The notes below the pieces were generated by a model that made no database searches, was not told the DNA's origin, and saw only the letters and a list, made by a program, of their open reading frames with translations. This document shows, in pieces, positions 22,617 to 32,557 of a stretch of 64,000 bases of DNA. Each line of letters starts with the position of its first letter. Position 1 is the first letter of the stretch. The position numbers were made by a program, and so were the translations under genes. This DNA comes from HGM12587 sp964602445 (GTDB taxonomy: Bacteria > Bacillota > Clostridia > Lachnospirales > Lachnospiraceae): the NCBI GenBank assembly GCA_964602445.1, contig CAZRQV010000003.1, positions 124,001 to 188,000 of the forward strand, read 5' to 3'.

Positions 22617-25446
22617 ATGGCAAAACAGAAAATATATGAATTAGCAAAAGAGATCAACAAACCAAGCAAAGAAGTCGTAGATTATTTAAATAAACATGGT
22701 GTAGAAGTGACAAATCATATGAACGTGATCGAAGATGCCCAGATTGAAATGGTAAAAAAAGCATTTGGAGCAAAAACTGAATCCGTGAAAGCAGAAGCAC
22801 CTGCACCAAAGGCAGAACCTGCGAAAACTGAAGCTGCACAGGCAGAAGGTGAAAAGCAGGAAGAAGCACCGAAAAAGAAAAAAATCATTGCACTGTATAA
22901 CTCACAGAACAGCAGAGGCGGTGTAAAACCAAATCCACAGAAGAAAAAGAATGAAAGACGTCCGGGTCAGGAAGGCGAAAGACGTCAGCGTCCGCAGGAC
23001 GGAGAAAGAAAGCCGTTTAACAAAGATGGCCAGAATGGAGAAAGAAAACCATTTAACAGAGACGGTCAGAACGGAGAAAGAAAACCGTTTAACAGAGATG
23101 GTCAGAATGGAGAAAGAAAACCATTTAACAGAGACGGTCAGAACGGAGAAAGAAGACCATTTAACAGAGACGGTCAAAATGGAGAAAGAAAACCATTTAA
23201 CAGAGACGGTCAGAACGGAGAAAGAAAACCGTNNNNNNNNNNNNNNNNNNNNNNNNNNNNNNNNNNNNNNNNNNNNNNNNNNNNNNNNNNNNNNNNNNNN
23301 NNNNNNNNNNNNNNNNNNNNNNNNNNNNNNNNTTAACAGAGATGGTCAGAACGGAGAAAGAAAACCGTTTAACAGAGATGGTCAGAACAGAGACAGAAAA
23401 ACATTTAATAAAGATGGTCAGAACAATGACAGACGTCCATTTAACAAAGACAATGACAGAAACGACAGCAGACAGGGTGGAAACCGCAGACAGAGCGGCG
23501 GCCGTGATATGGGCGTACAGGAAAAGACATTAGAAAAGAACAGAAGTGAAAACAGACACAATCAGAATCAGCAGGCAAGATCTAACAAGAAAGTTGTAGA
23601 TAAGTTCGAAGAAAAAGAAGCAAAAATGAACAAAGCCGGTAAATTCCAGAAACCGGTAAAAGCTGTTCAGGAAGTGAAAAAGGATGATAATGAACCAAAA
23701 ACAATCCAGATTCCTGAAAAAATCTCCGTACAGGATCTTGCAGAAAAGATGAAAATGCAGCCATCTGTGATCATCAAGAAAATGTTCCTTGCAGGAAAGA
23801 TCATGACCATCAATACTGAGCTTGATTTTGAACAGGCCGGAGAAATCGCAATGGAATACAACTTCGAACCGGAAGCAGAAGTAGTAGAAGATGTAATCGA
23901 AAAATTCTTAGAAGACGTAGAAGATGCAGAAGATACACTGGTTTCAAGACCACCGGTAGTCTGCGTTATGGGTCACGTTGACCATGGTAAAACTTCCTTA
24001 CTGGATGCCATCCGTCATACGAACGTAACAGACAGAGAAGCAGGCGGTATTACACAGCATATCGGTGCTTACACTGTAAATATCAACGGACAGAAACTGA
24101 CATTCTTAGATACACCGGGTCACGAAGCATTTACATCAATGCGTATGCGTGGTGCAAATTCTACAGATATTGCAATCCTTGTAGTAGCAGCAGATGACGG
24201 TGTTATGCCGCAGACCATCGAAGCAATCAGTCATGCAAAAGCAGCAGGCGTTGAAGTGATCGTTGCAATCAACAAAATGGATAAAGAAGCAGCAAATCCG
24301 GATCGTGTTATGAAAGAACTTGCAGAACATGAACTGATTCCGGAAGACTGGGGCGGATCTACCATCTGTGTGCCGGTTTCTGCAAAGAAACGTGAAGGAA
24401 TCGAAAATCTTCTGGAAATGGTACTTTTAACTGCAGAAATGATGGAATTAAAAGCAAATCCAAAGAGAAGAGCTCGTGGTCTTGTAATCGAAGCAGAGCT
24501 GGATAAAGGAAAAGGACCGGTTGCAACTGTTCTTGTACAGAAAGGTACTCTTCGTGTAGGAGATGCGATCACTGCAGGATGCGCTCATGGTAAAGTTCGT
24601 GCGATGATCGATGATAAGGGACGCCGTGTCAAAGAAGCAGGACCATCGACTCCGGTAGAAATCCTTGGTTTCTCAGATGTACCTGCAGCAGGCGATATCG
24701 TAATCTCACCAGAATCAGAAAAAGAAGCAAGATCTATGGCAGAAGCATTCATTGCCCGCGGAAGAGAAAAGATGATCGAAGATACAAAACTGACCATGTC
24801 TTTAGACGATTTGTATTCACAGATTCAGTCAGGAAACTTAAAAGAACTGAAACTGATCATCAAAGCAGACGTTCAGGGTTCTGTAGAAGCCGTAAAACAG
24901 AGCTTAATGAAGCTGTCTAACGAAGAAGTAGCAGTTCGTGTGATCCACGGCGGTGTTGGTGCAATCAATGAATCTGACGTTATGCTGGCAAGTGCTTCCG
25001 GAGCAATTATTATCGGATTTAACGTAAGACCGGATGTTACAGCAAAGGCAAACGCAGAACGTGATAAAGTAGAAGTAAAACTTTACCGTGTCATCTATGA
25101 TGCGATCGCAGATGTGGAACGTGCGATGAAAGGTATGCTGGATCCGGTTTATGAAGAAAAAGTGATCGGTCATGCAGAAATCCGTCAGATCTTCAAAGCA
25201 TCCGGCGTTGGTAATATTGCAGGTTCTTATGTACTTGACGGTACCTTCCAGAGAGGCTGTACAGTCAGAATCACTCGTGAAGGAAAACAGATCTTCGAAG
25301 GTCCTCTGGCTTCTCTGAAACGTTTCAAAGATGACGTAAAAGAAGTAAAAGCAGGATATGAATGCGGTCTTGTATTTGAAAAATTCAATGAAATTCAGGA
25401 ACTGGACATCGTAGAAGCTTATATCATGGTGGAAGTTCCACGATAG
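22617..25446 (+). CDS. infB: Translation initiation factor IF-2, interrupted by an assembly gap
   Basis: Begins with an IF2_N domain (residues 4-45), then a Lys/Ala linker and a highly repetitive region of 12-residue units (consensus FNRDGQNGERKP). After the repeats a second IF2_N domain, the GTPase domain (GHVDHGKTS, DTPGH, NKMD) and domains II-IV follow to 25446. The two halves lie in different frames only because 100 Ns stand in for a gap of unknown length (23233-23332). The codon phase on both sides is restored if the true gap is a multiple of three, and the repeat phase demands a multiple of 36. It is therefore one intact gene and not a frameshifted one. It delivers fMet-tRNA to the 30S subunit. 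Confidence 0.96.
23001..23388 (+). repeat. 36-bp tandem repeat within infB, spanning an assembly gap
   Basis: Units begin with GGAGAAAGAAAACC at 23001, 23037, 23073, 23109, 23145, 23181 and 23217, and after the N gap at 23353. That gives six complete units before the gap and at least one after. They differ mostly at synonymous or third positions (gatggt/gacggt, aatgga/aacgga, aaaccg/aaacca). The units encode a positively and negatively charged, Asn/Gly-rich, presumably disordered spacer. Confidence 0.95.
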
Positions 25447-25456
25447 GAGTAAATAG

Positions 25457-25843
25457 ATGAGAAAAAACAGTATTAAAAATACACGGATCAATATGGAAGT
25501 TCAGCGTGAACTTTCCAATATTATCCGTGGAGAGATCAAAGATCCGAGAATCAGCCCAATGACCACTGTTGTTGCAGTAGAAGTTGCACCGGATCTGAAA
25601 ACTGCAAAGGCATATATCAGTGTTCTGGGAGATGAAGAAGCTCAGAAAAATACGCTGGCAGGTTTAAGAAGCGCAGAAGGCTATATCAGAAGAGAACTTG
25701 CAAGAAGCGTTAATTTGAGAAATACACCGGAAATCAAATTTGTCGTAGATCAGTCCATTGAATATGGTGTGGCAATGTCAAAGATGATTGACGATGTGCG
25801 GGCAAATGACGGCGATACCAATGCCGGTGAAGCCGATGATTAA
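25457..25843 (+). CDS. rbfA: Ribosome-binding factor A
   Basis: A 128-residue RbfA of KH-like fold: NTRINMEVQRELSNIIRGEI-type opening, DPRISPMTTVVAVEVAPDLK in the middle and SIEYGVAMSKMIDDV at the end. It binds immature 30S subunits. It lies 10 bases after infB with GGAG before the ATG, and its end overlaps the next gene by eight bases. Confidence 0.97.
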   Translation: MRKNSIKNTRINMEVQRELSNIIRGEIKDPRISPMTTVVAVEVAPDLKTAKAYISVLGDEEAQKNTLAGLRSAEGYIRRELARSVNLRNTPEIKFVVDQSIEYGVAMSKMIDDVRANDGDTNAGEADD

Positions 25844-26813
25844 TCTGAATCAAGAACTGCAGGGAGTAAAAACAGTTGCCATCTTAGGTCATATCCGACC
25901 GGATGGCGACTGCATTGGTTCCTGTCTGGCATTATATAATTATATAGAGACTTATTATCCGGAAATTTCGGCTAAAGTTTATTTACAGGACTTTATGCCG
26001 GAATTTCTGATGTTAAAAAATGCAGATCAAATCGTGCATGACTGGGAAGAAGCGGTGGATTATGACCTTTGTGTTTCCTTAGACAGTGCAGATCGGGAAC
26101 GTCACGGTGCATATATCGGATATTTCGATCGTGCGAAGAGAACCATTGGAATCGATCATCATGTCAGCAATCAGGGTTTTGCAGACAATCATCTGATCGT
26201 CAGTGATGCCAGTGCGACGGCGGAGATTGTATATGATCTGATCGGAAAAGAACGTCTGACGAAAGATATCGCATCCTGCTTATATTTAGGAATGGCTCAT
26301 GATACGGGAATTTTCCAGTATTCTAATACCTCTGCCAAGACATTGCGTGCAGCAGCAGATCTTTTGGAAACCGGAATCGAAGCAAGCCGGATCATTGATG
26401 AGACGTTTTATCAGAAATCTTATGCCCAGAATCGAATCCTTGGAAAAACATTAATGGAAAGTGTTCTTTTGGCAGATGGAAAGATCGTAGCAGGTGTTGT
26501 TACGAGAGAAGATCTGGCTGTCTTTGGTGTAACACCGAAGGAACTGGATGGAATTGTCAGCCAGCTGCGTTATACAAGAGGGGCGGAAGTGGCAGTCTTT
26601 CTTTATGAACTGTCCGATGGCAGCGTATCAGAAGAAACTGCAGAACAGAGACGATTTAAAGTCAGTCTGCGTTCCAATGGTGCGGTCAATGTAAGTGAAA
26701 TTGCAGGAATGTTCGGCGGCGGCGGTCATGTGAAAGCAGCAGGCTGTGAGCTGACCGGAACGGTGTCACAGATTTTAGAAAAGCTGGAAGTACAGATCAA
26801 AGCACAGCTGTAG
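25836..26813 (+). CDS. nrnA: DHH-family phosphoesterase, NrnA-like (oligoribonuclease/pAp phosphatase)
   Basis: A 325-residue DHH-DHHA1 protein. Motif I is GHIRPDGDCIGS (residues 20-31), followed by a D in SLDSAD, the name motif DHHVSN and the later D in AHDTGIF. The DHHA1 domain ends with GGGGHVKAAGC. Such enzymes degrade nanoRNA and pAp; in some lineages they hydrolyse cyclic dinucleotide products. The start at 25836 (ATG ATT AAT) is favoured over longer frames because it has GGTGA at a fitting distance. It overlaps rbfA by eight bases. Confidence 0.92.
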   Translation: MINLNQELQGVKTVAILGHIRPDGDCIGSCLALYNYIETYYPEISAKVYLQDFMPEFLMLKNADQIVHDWEEAVDYDLCVSLDSADRERHGAYIGYFDRAKRTIGIDHHVSNQGFADNHLIVSDASATAEIVYDLIGKERLTKDIASCLYLGMAHDTGIFQYSNTSAKTLRAAADLLETGIEASRIIDETFYQKSYAQNRILGKTLMESVLLADGKIVAGVVTREDLAVFGVTPKELDGIVSQLRYTRGAEVAVFLYELSDGSVSEETAEQRRFKVSLRSNGAVNVSEIAGMFGGGGHVKAAGCELTGTVSQILEKLEVQIKAQL

Positions 26814-26824
26814 GAGAAATGATC

Positions 26825-27727
26825 GTGAAAAGCGGAATTATCAACGTATATAAAGAAAAAGGATTTACCTCGTTTGATGTAGTGGCCAAACTTCGCGGAA
26901 TCTTACGAACGAAAAAGATCGGTCATACCGGAACACTGGATCCGGATGCAGAAGGTGTACTGCCCGTCTGCATCGGAAAAGCGACCAAAGTATGTGATCT
27001 TCTGACAGATAAAGATAAGATTTATGAAGCAGTATTGCTTCTGGGAACAGAGACGGATACACAGGATACTTCAGGACAGGTATTAAAAGAATTACCGGTT
27101 ACTGCGGATGAAGAAACGGTGAAAAAAGCGATTCTTTCTTTTGTAGGAACCTATGCACAGGTTCCGCCGATGTACTCAGCACTGAAAGTTAACGGCAAAA
27201 AGCTTTATGAGCTTGCCAGAGAAGGAAAAACGGTAGAACGGAAGGCAAGAACGGTACAGATCTTTTCGATTGAGATTCTGGAAGTCAATCTTCCGGAAGT
27301 ACGTATGAGCGTCCATTGTTCAAAAGGAACCTATATTAGAACCCTTTGTCATGATATTGGGCAAATGCTGGGCTGCGGAGGCTGTATGAAACAGCTTCTT
27401 CGTACAAAAGTCGGGATTTTTGAATTAAAGGATTCCTTAAAACTTTCAGAGATTGACCAGTTGGCAAAAGAAGGATTGGCAGAAGAAAAGATTATTTCTG
27501 TAGATGAACTGTTTGAAAATGATCCGAAAGTGCAGACAGATCCGGCATTTGATGTAGTTGTACACAACGGAAATCGCATTGAAGCACGGATGTTGGAACA
27601 GAAACTTCCGGAAACCGCGGAAAGGCTTCGGGTTTATGATTCAGAAGGCGTATTTATCGGAATTTATGAATATTCCGCAGAACGCAGAGATTTTAAACCT
27701 GTAAAAATGTTTTATGAAAATAATTGA
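26825..27727 (+). CDS. truB: tRNA pseudouridine(55) synthase TruB
   Basis: A 300-residue TruB with the catalytic Asp motif GHTGTLDPDAEGVLPVCIG and the KVNGKKLYELAREG and KGTYIRTLCHDIG segments. It isomerises U55 in the T-loop of tRNA. I place the start at the GTG at 26825: AGGAG (26812-26816) is eight bases upstream, whereas the in-frame ATG at 26819 is only two bases from it. The 3' end overlaps ribF by 14 bases. Confidence 0.95.
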   Translation: MKSGIINVYKEKGFTSFDVVAKLRGILRTKKIGHTGTLDPDAEGVLPVCIGKATKVCDLLTDKDKIYEAVLLLGTETDTQDTSGQVLKELPVTADEETVKKAILSFVGTYAQVPPMYSALKVNGKKLYELAREGKTVERKARTVQIFSIEILEVNLPEVRMSVHCSKGTYIRTLCHDIGQMLGCGGCMKQLLRTKVGIFELKDSLKLSEIDQLAKEGLAEEKIISVDELFENDPKVQTDPAFDVVVHNGNRIEARMLEQKLPETAERLRVYDSEGVFIGIYEYSAERRDFKPVKMFYENN

Positions 27728-28685
27728 GAATACACTGGACTTCTGGATTTCAGAAGACAGTGCAGTAACCCTTGGAAAATTTGACGGTGTCCACAGAGGA
27801 CATCAGAAATTGCTGGAAAGAATCAAGACCAGACAAAGGGAAGGTCTGAAAAGTGTTGTATTTACCTTTGGACAGATGCCCGGAAATGTATTTCAGGGGA
27901 AAAAAGAGCATACGATCCTAACCAAACAGGAGCGGGAACAGCTGCTGGAAGAAAAAGGAATTGACTATATGATCGAATGTCCCTTTGTACCTCAGATCAT
28001 TCAGATGCCGCCAGAAAAATTCATAGAAGAGATTCTGATAGGGCAGCTGCATGCAAAATATATCGCAGTAGGACCGGATTTTCGTTATGGACATCAGAGG
28101 AAAGGCGATATCCTGCTGCTGCAGAAGCTGGCTCCGGTTTACGGCTATGAAGTAGAAGTGCTGGAAAAAGAATGTCTGGACGAAAAAGAGATCAGCAGTA
28201 CGTATATCAGAGAAATGCTGAAGAGCGGGAAGATGGAAACGGTCAAAAAACTGTTAGGATTTCCTTATTATGTATCCGGAAGTGTGGTATATGGACATCA
28301 GATCGGCAGAACTTTGGGGATTCCTACGCTGAATCTTCTGGCAGAGGAGGAAAAAATCCTTCCGCCGAACGGAGTGTATCTGACGAGGACGAGTTTTGAC
28401 GGAAAGAAAATTTACGGCATCACCAATGTAGGGGTAAAGCCAACCATCAGCGGAAAAGAACGCAAAGGGATTGAGACCCATTTGTTTGATTTTAACGGAA
28501 ATCTATATGATCGGGAAGTCCGTGTGGAGTTCTTTGCATTTGAAAGACCGGAACAGAAGTTTGAAACATTGGATCGACTAAAAGAACAGTTGGAAAAGGA
28601 TCTTCTGTGGGGAAGAGAATATTTGGCTCAGAATGTGTCTGAATGTAAAATGTATGTTAAGAACGTCGAAAGTGCTTGTAAGTAA
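27714..28685 (+). CDS. ribF: Bifunctional riboflavin kinase/FAD synthetase
   Basis: A 323-residue RibF. The N-terminal FMN adenylyltransferase has GKFDGVHRGHQKLL (22-35) and ISSTYIREML; the C-terminal kinase has HGxxxGRTLGIPTLNL-like YGHQIGRTLGIPTLNL, GVYLTR and TNVGVKPT. It makes FMN and FAD, needed by the flavodiiron protein encoded later in the window. It overlaps truB by 14 bases, as in many Firmicutes. Confidence 0.97.
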   Translation: MKIIENTLDFWISEDSAVTLGKFDGVHRGHQKLLERIKTRQREGLKSVVFTFGQMPGNVFQGKKEHTILTKQEREQLLEEKGIDYMIECPFVPQIIQMPPEKFIEEILIGQLHAKYIAVGPDFRYGHQRKGDILLLQKLAPVYGYEVEVLEKECLDEKEISSTYIREMLKSGKMETVKKLLGFPYYVSGSVVYGHQIGRTLGIPTLNLLAEEEKILPPNGVYLTRTSFDGKKIYGITNVGVKPTISGKERKGIETHLFDFNGNLYDREVRVEFFAFERPEQKFETLDRLKEQLEKDLLWGREYLAQNVSECKMYVKNVESACK

Positions 28686-28703
28686 TCGGAAAATGTTGTA
28701 AAA

Positions 28704-28755
28704 TGCATGTAAAGCGTATGTTAATTGGTAGATTAGCGTACGCTTTTATCATGCA
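28704..28755 (+). other. Long imperfect hairpin between ribF and the Na/Pi cotransporter gene
   Basis: TGCATG (28704-28709) pairs with CATGCA (28750-28755), and AAAGCGTA (28711-28718) with TACGCTTT (28739-28746), giving 14 bp interrupted by small bulges around a 20-base loop. TTTTAT follows the inner stem. It could end the nusA operon weakly or act in the leader of the next gene. Confidence 0.5.
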
Positions 28756-28778
28756 AAGAGAAAAAAGGAGAAAACACG

Positions 28779-30575
28779 ATGGACATAATTATGATGGCCG
28801 TAAAACTTCTTGGCGGACTTGCCATGTTCCTTTACGGTATGGAGATCATGGGCGATGGCTTAAAGCAGGGCTCAGGAACAGCTTTAAAAAATGTTCTCGG
28901 AAAATTGACACATAATGTAGTATTAGGAGTTCTGACAGGTGCCCTTGTAACGGCAGTGATCCAGAGTTCCACCGCAACGATCGTATTAACGGTCGGTCTG
29001 ATCGGTGCAGGCATTTTAAACCTGCGTCAGGCAGTCAGTATTGTTATGGGTGCCAATATCGGTACCACAGTAACAGCACAGCTGCTTCGTCTGATGGATA
29101 TTGAATCTTCAGGCGGTTCCCTGTTAATGTTCTTTAAACCGGAGTTTCTTGCACCGGTAGCATTGATCATTGGTATTATCCTGATCATGTTTGTAAAAAA
29201 AGAATCAGCAAAAAATATCGGTCTGATCGCCATGGGATTTGGTATCCTGTTTATGGGTCTGATTTCTATGACAGATGCTGTAGATCCGTTATCACAGTCA
29301 CAGGCGTTTAAAGATATTTTATCCCGTTTCAGTGAGATGCCACTGTTGGGTATCATCACAGGACTTGTACTGACAGTTATCGTACAGAGTTCTTCCGCAA
29401 TGGTCGGTATCCTGCAGGCATTATCCTCTACCGGAGCAATGACCTTTGAACTGGTTTATCCGATCATCATGGGAATTAACTTAGGTACCTGTGTAACGAC
29501 TGCAATGGTCTGTTCCATCGGTTCTTCAAAAGATGCAAAACGTACCGGAGTGGTACACATCGTATTTAACAGTATCGGAACGGTTATATTTATGATCGTT
29601 ATGAGTGTGATCCGTGCTATGGGTGGATTCTCAGGACTTTGGGAAAGCGTTGTTGACAGCGGTGTGATCGCTGATTTCCAGACGATCTTTAACCTTGCAA
29701 CTGCAGTTCTGCTTCTTCCATTTACGAACTTCCTTGTATGGATCGCATGCAAAGTAGTAAAAGATGATGAAGTAGATGTGACTGTTTATCCGGAACTGGC
29801 AGGTCTGGACAAAAAGCTGATGGGAGTACCGGCAGTAGCCCTTGGCGGTGTAGCAAAGGTCGCTTCCAGCATGGCAGAAACAGCAAAAGAAAACTTAGCA
29901 CTGAGCTTAGAACAGTTTGTGAAATACGATGAAAAACGTGCAGAAAAGATTCAGGAAAACGAAAATCGTCTGGACGTATTTACCGACAGAGCTGATAACT
30001 ATATGATCGAATTATCCGGTTATATTGAAGCTGACAGCGACAACCGTCTGCGAAGCGTGCTGATGCGCTGTATCCGTGACGTAGAACGGATCGGTGATTA
30101 TGCAGTAAACTTTGATGAAATGGCAAAGAAAGCAAGTGATCAGGAACTGCTCTTCTCCAATACTGCAAAAAAAGAACTGGCAATCATTACCGATGCCATT
30201 CAGGAAATCCTTCGTCTGACTGTGGAAGCCATTGGCTCTGATAATGAATATCTGGTTCGCAGAATTGAACCATTGGAAGAAGTTATTGATGACATGGTAC
30301 TGCTCTTAAAAGAACGTCATACAGATCGTCTCTGTTCCGGAGCATGTGCGATCAATACCGGTCTGATTTTTATGGATATGCTGACTTACTTTGAACGGAC
30401 TGCAGATCAGTGTTCAAACATTGCAATGCTGCTTCTGGCAAAAGATGATGAAGAGATTATGAAAAATCATCATGCATATCTGCAGAAACTTCACGCATCT
30501 GCAGATCAGTCTTACATTGCAGAACAGATGAACCGCAGAGAACAGTACTTAGAACCATTAAAGAAAATTAAATAA
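28779..30575 (+). CDS. Na/Pi cotransporter family protein with C-terminal PhoU-like domain
   Basis: A 598-residue protein. The membrane part contains two inverted repeats, each with the QSSS/QSST signature of NptA/SLC34 transporters (TAVIQSSTATIVLTVG near residue 60, TVIVQSSSAMVGILQA near 206). From about 355 to the C-terminus two PhoU-like helical bundles follow (LRSVLMRCIRDVERIGDYAVNFDE). Such proteins transport phosphate with sodium or regulate export; the PhoU part may gate uptake. A strong terminator follows. No other phosphate genes are nearby. Confidence 0.92.
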   Translation: MDIIMMAVKLLGGLAMFLYGMEIMGDGLKQGSGTALKNVLGKLTHNVVLGVLTGALVTAVIQSSTATIVLTVGLIGAGILNLRQAVSIVMGANIGTTVTAQLLRLMDIESSGGSLLMFFKPEFLAPVALIIGIILIMFVKKESAKNIGLIAMGFGILFMGLISMTDAVDPLSQSQAFKDILSRFSEMPLLGIITGLVLTVIVQSSSAMVGILQALSSTGAMTFELVYPIIMGINLGTCVTTAMVCSIGSSKDAKRTGVVHIVFNSIGTVIFMIVMSVIRAMGGFSGLWESVVDSGVIADFQTIFNLATAVLLLPFTNFLVWIACKVVKDDEVDVTVYPELAGLDKKLMGVPAVALGGVAKVASSMAETAKENLALSLEQFVKYDEKRAEKIQENENRLDVFTDRADNYMIELSGYIEADSDNRLRSVLMRCIRDVERIGDYAVNFDEMAKKASDQELLFSNTAKKELAIITDAIQEILRLTVEAIGSDNEYLVRRIEPLEEVIDDMVLLLKERHTDRLCSGACAINTGLIFMDMLTYFERTADQCSNIAMLLLAKDDEEIMKNHHAYLQKLHASADQSYIAEQMNRREQYLEPLKKIK

Positions 30576-30592
30576 TCATAAAGATAGGAAGC

Positions 30593-30625
30593 AAAGCCGC
30601 TGATCGAAAATCAGCGGCTTTTTGT
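30593..30625 (+). terminator. Rho-independent terminator after the Na/Pi transporter
   Basis: A perfect 12-bp stem (30593-30604 with 30610-30621) and a TTT(TT) tail ending near 30623. Confidence 0.92.
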
Positions 30626-30701
30626 GTAGGAAAAAGAAAAAAAGAGCCTGTCTGTGTCATAAGAAAAAATCCCTTTGAAAAGGCTTTTTCATGGATTGTT
30701 C

Positions 30702-30729
30702 TTGACAAAATACAAAATGTCGTTATAAT
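30702..30729 (+). promoter_or_regulatory. Consensus sigma-A promoter of the SH3-NlpC/P60 gene
   Basis: A perfect TTGACA (30702-30707), 16 bases and a perfect TATAAT (30724-30729). Transcription would start near 30736, which rules out an in-frame ATG there as the start codon and supports the one at 30799. Confidence 0.92.
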
Positions 30730-30798
30730 TAGTTAATGGAATGTAACAATTTTGTAACAAAAACAATGGAAAAATGTAAAAGTTGTGAAGGGATATTT

Positions 30799-31635
30799 AT
30801 GAATCTTACAGTGATTAAAAATACAGTCCTGGTACTTGCGTGTGCAGGAATTTTAACCGTACCGTCCATGAAAGCGAATGCGACAGAACTTTCTCAGGTA
30901 GTCAGTGCAGGTGTGGCAACAGCCATGGAACAGGTAGAAGATGAAGTGGTACTGGCAAGTGCAGTGGCACCGTCTGTGGTAGAAGGATATACCGTTCTCG
31001 GAATCGTAGATGCAGAAAGCGGCTATATTAATATTCGCAGCGAGGCAAATACAGAATCAGAGATCGTAGGAAAGATAGAAACCAATGCCGTTTGTGAAGT
31101 CGTATCGACAGAAGCAGACTGGTTTGAGATTCAGTCAGGGGATGTGACTGGTTATATCAGCGGAGAATATCTTCTGACAGGAATTACTGCCAATGAAAAA
31201 GCTGCTTCCCTGATGGAAAGCGGAGCAGAATTTGAAACAGCATTGACGATGACAGAGTATCGTTACGGAAAAGGAGTCACAGATGTGCAGATGGCAGTCT
31301 GTGAATATGCTCGTCAGTTCGTGGGAAACCCATATAAATGGGGCGGCGCAAGCCTGACCAAAGGTGCAGACTGTTCCGGATTTACCATGTCAGTGTTTGC
31401 AAATTATGGAATTTCACTTCCGCATTCATCGAAAGCACAGGCAAACTGCGGAACCAGAGTAGATCTTTCGGAAGTACAGCCGGGAGACCTGATCTTTTAC
31501 GGCGGAAAGAACATTCATCATGTAGCTATGTATATCGGAAATGGACAGGTTGTGCATGCACAGAGTGCAAAAACAGGAATTGTGATCTCAAGCATGTATT
31601 ACAATACACCGACCAAAGCAGTAAGAGTGCTGTAA
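30799..31635 (+). CDS. Secreted SH3-domain NlpC/P60 peptidoglycan hydrolase
   Basis: A 278-residue exported protein. Residues 1-30 form a signal peptide ending near KANATE. An SH3b domain follows at about 70-135 (VLGIVDAESGYINIRSEANT, CEVVSTEADWFEIQ), and the NlpC/P60 domain at 165-278 has the catalytic C192 in GADCSGF and His in HHVAMYIGNGQVVHA. The family cleaves the D-gamma-Glu to diamino acid bond of stem peptides. The start at 30799 is set by the promoter and a GAAGGGA site. A closely similar catalytic domain occurs at 57790. It lies upstream of the polysaccharide locus but has its own promoter and terminator. Confidence 0.93.
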   Translation: MNLTVIKNTVLVLACAGILTVPSMKANATELSQVVSAGVATAMEQVEDEVVLASAVAPSVVEGYTVLGIVDAESGYINIRSEANTESEIVGKIETNAVCEVVSTEADWFEIQSGDVTGYISGEYLLTGITANEKAASLMESGAEFETALTMTEYRYGKGVTDVQMAVCEYARQFVGNPYKWGGASLTKGADCSGFTMSVFANYGISLPHSSKAQANCGTRVDLSEVQPGDLIFYGGKNIHHVAMYIGNGQVVHAQSAKTGIVISSMYYNTPTKAVRVL

Positions 31636-31680
31636 GTTGGATTTTATTCAAAAAATTAAATAGATAATATTAAGTTTGTA

Positions 31681-31718
31681 AAACCATATAATTTGTTAGA
31701 ATTATATGGTTTTTTTTG
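31681..31718 (+). terminator. Rho-independent terminator after the NlpC/P60 gene
   Basis: A perfect 13-bp stem (31681-31693 with 31700-31712, 6-base loop) runs straight into a T tract to 31717. The stem itself is A/T-rich. Confidence 0.92.
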
Positions 31719-31821
31719 TGAATTATAGACGAAATGGATTGCAAATGATATAATATAATGATGCATCGTGGCAGAAAATAGATTGTCATAAATAAAATGA
31801 TGCAAAATGTTGGGATAAATA

Positions 31822-32544
31822 ATGAAAAAAATAGACATTCATAGTCATATTCTTTGGGGAATTGATGATGGAGCGAAAACAAAAGAGCAGTCTCTGCAAA
31901 TGCTGAAAATTGCTGCAGAACATGAAATCGTACAGATTATAGCCACTCCGCATTACCATTATCGAAAAGGAAGATCAGATCCCCAAACGGTTTTAAAAGC
32001 AGTAGAAGAACTTCGTGTAGCTGCTGAAGAGGCACAAATTCCGGTTCAGCTGCATGCGGGAAATGAGTTGTATTATACACATGATCTTCTAGAAGAATTG
32101 AAAAAAGGAGATTGTCTTACGTTAGCAGGAACAGATTATGTATTGATAGAATTTTCTGTAGATACGGATCGTAAGAGAATGCAAAATGCAGTATATCAGT
32201 TTTTAAGTGCAGGATATAACCCGGTCATAGCACATGTGGAGAGATATGAAAATTTAGTAAATTCACCAGAGTCGTTGATGAATCTTGCAGATATGGGAGC
32301 TTATTTTCAAGTAAATACTGGAAGTTTATCGACATGCTTTGATTGGAAAAGAAAACAATTTGTGAAATCTATGCTTAGGGATGGAATGATACAGTTTCTT
32401 GCAACAGATGCCCATGATATCCAAAAAAGACCACCGCAGTTTGGAAAAGGTGACGATTGGTTCGTGAAAAAATGGGGAAATTCAGAAATCAGAAAGTTGT
32501 TTTATGAAAATGCACAGAAGTTGATTGATAACGAAATAATTTAG
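31822..32544 (+). CDS. cpsB: CpsB/YwqE-type PHP-family protein-tyrosine phosphatase
   Basis: A 240-residue PHP-domain phosphatase. Metal-binding motifs are DIHSHILWGIDDG (5-17), ATPHYH (43-48), an E/H in GNELYYTHDLLEEL, HVERYE and TDAHD. It dephosphorylates the tyrosine kinase CpsD, so it controls polysaccharide chain length or export. It heads the locus with cpsC and cpsD following 13 and 17 bases apart. A TATAAT sits at 31749 or 31754 but the -35 is poor. Confidence 0.93.
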   Translation: MKKIDIHSHILWGIDDGAKTKEQSLQMLKIAAEHEIVQIIATPHYHYRKGRSDPQTVLKAVEELRVAAEEAQIPVQLHAGNELYYTHDLLEELKKGDCLTLAGTDYVLIEFSVDTDRKRMQNAVYQFLSAGYNPVIAHVERYENLVNSPESLMNLADMGAYFQVNTGSLSTCFDWKRKQFVKSMLRDGMIQFLATDAHDIQKRPPQFGKGDDWFVKKWGNSEIRKLFYENAQKLIDNEII

Positions 32545-32557
32545 GAGAAAAGGGACA

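Noticed and set aside
23001..23388. CRISPR-like array
   Set aside because: The units are contiguous with no spacers and translate in frame as part of IF-2.
22951..23533. Alternative long reading frames and an apparent infB frameshift
   Set aside because: The 36-bp repeat keeps several frames open on both strands, and the phase change coincides exactly with the 100-N placeholder. It is one gene with a gap.
24904..25491. 195-codon minus-strand frame in infB
   Set aside because: Antisense shadow of a conserved gene with composition typical of reversed coding sequence.
30736..30798. Longer N-terminus for the SH3-NlpC/P60 protein
   Set aside because: A consensus promoter places the transcription start at about 30736, and only the start at 30799 gives a normal signal peptide.
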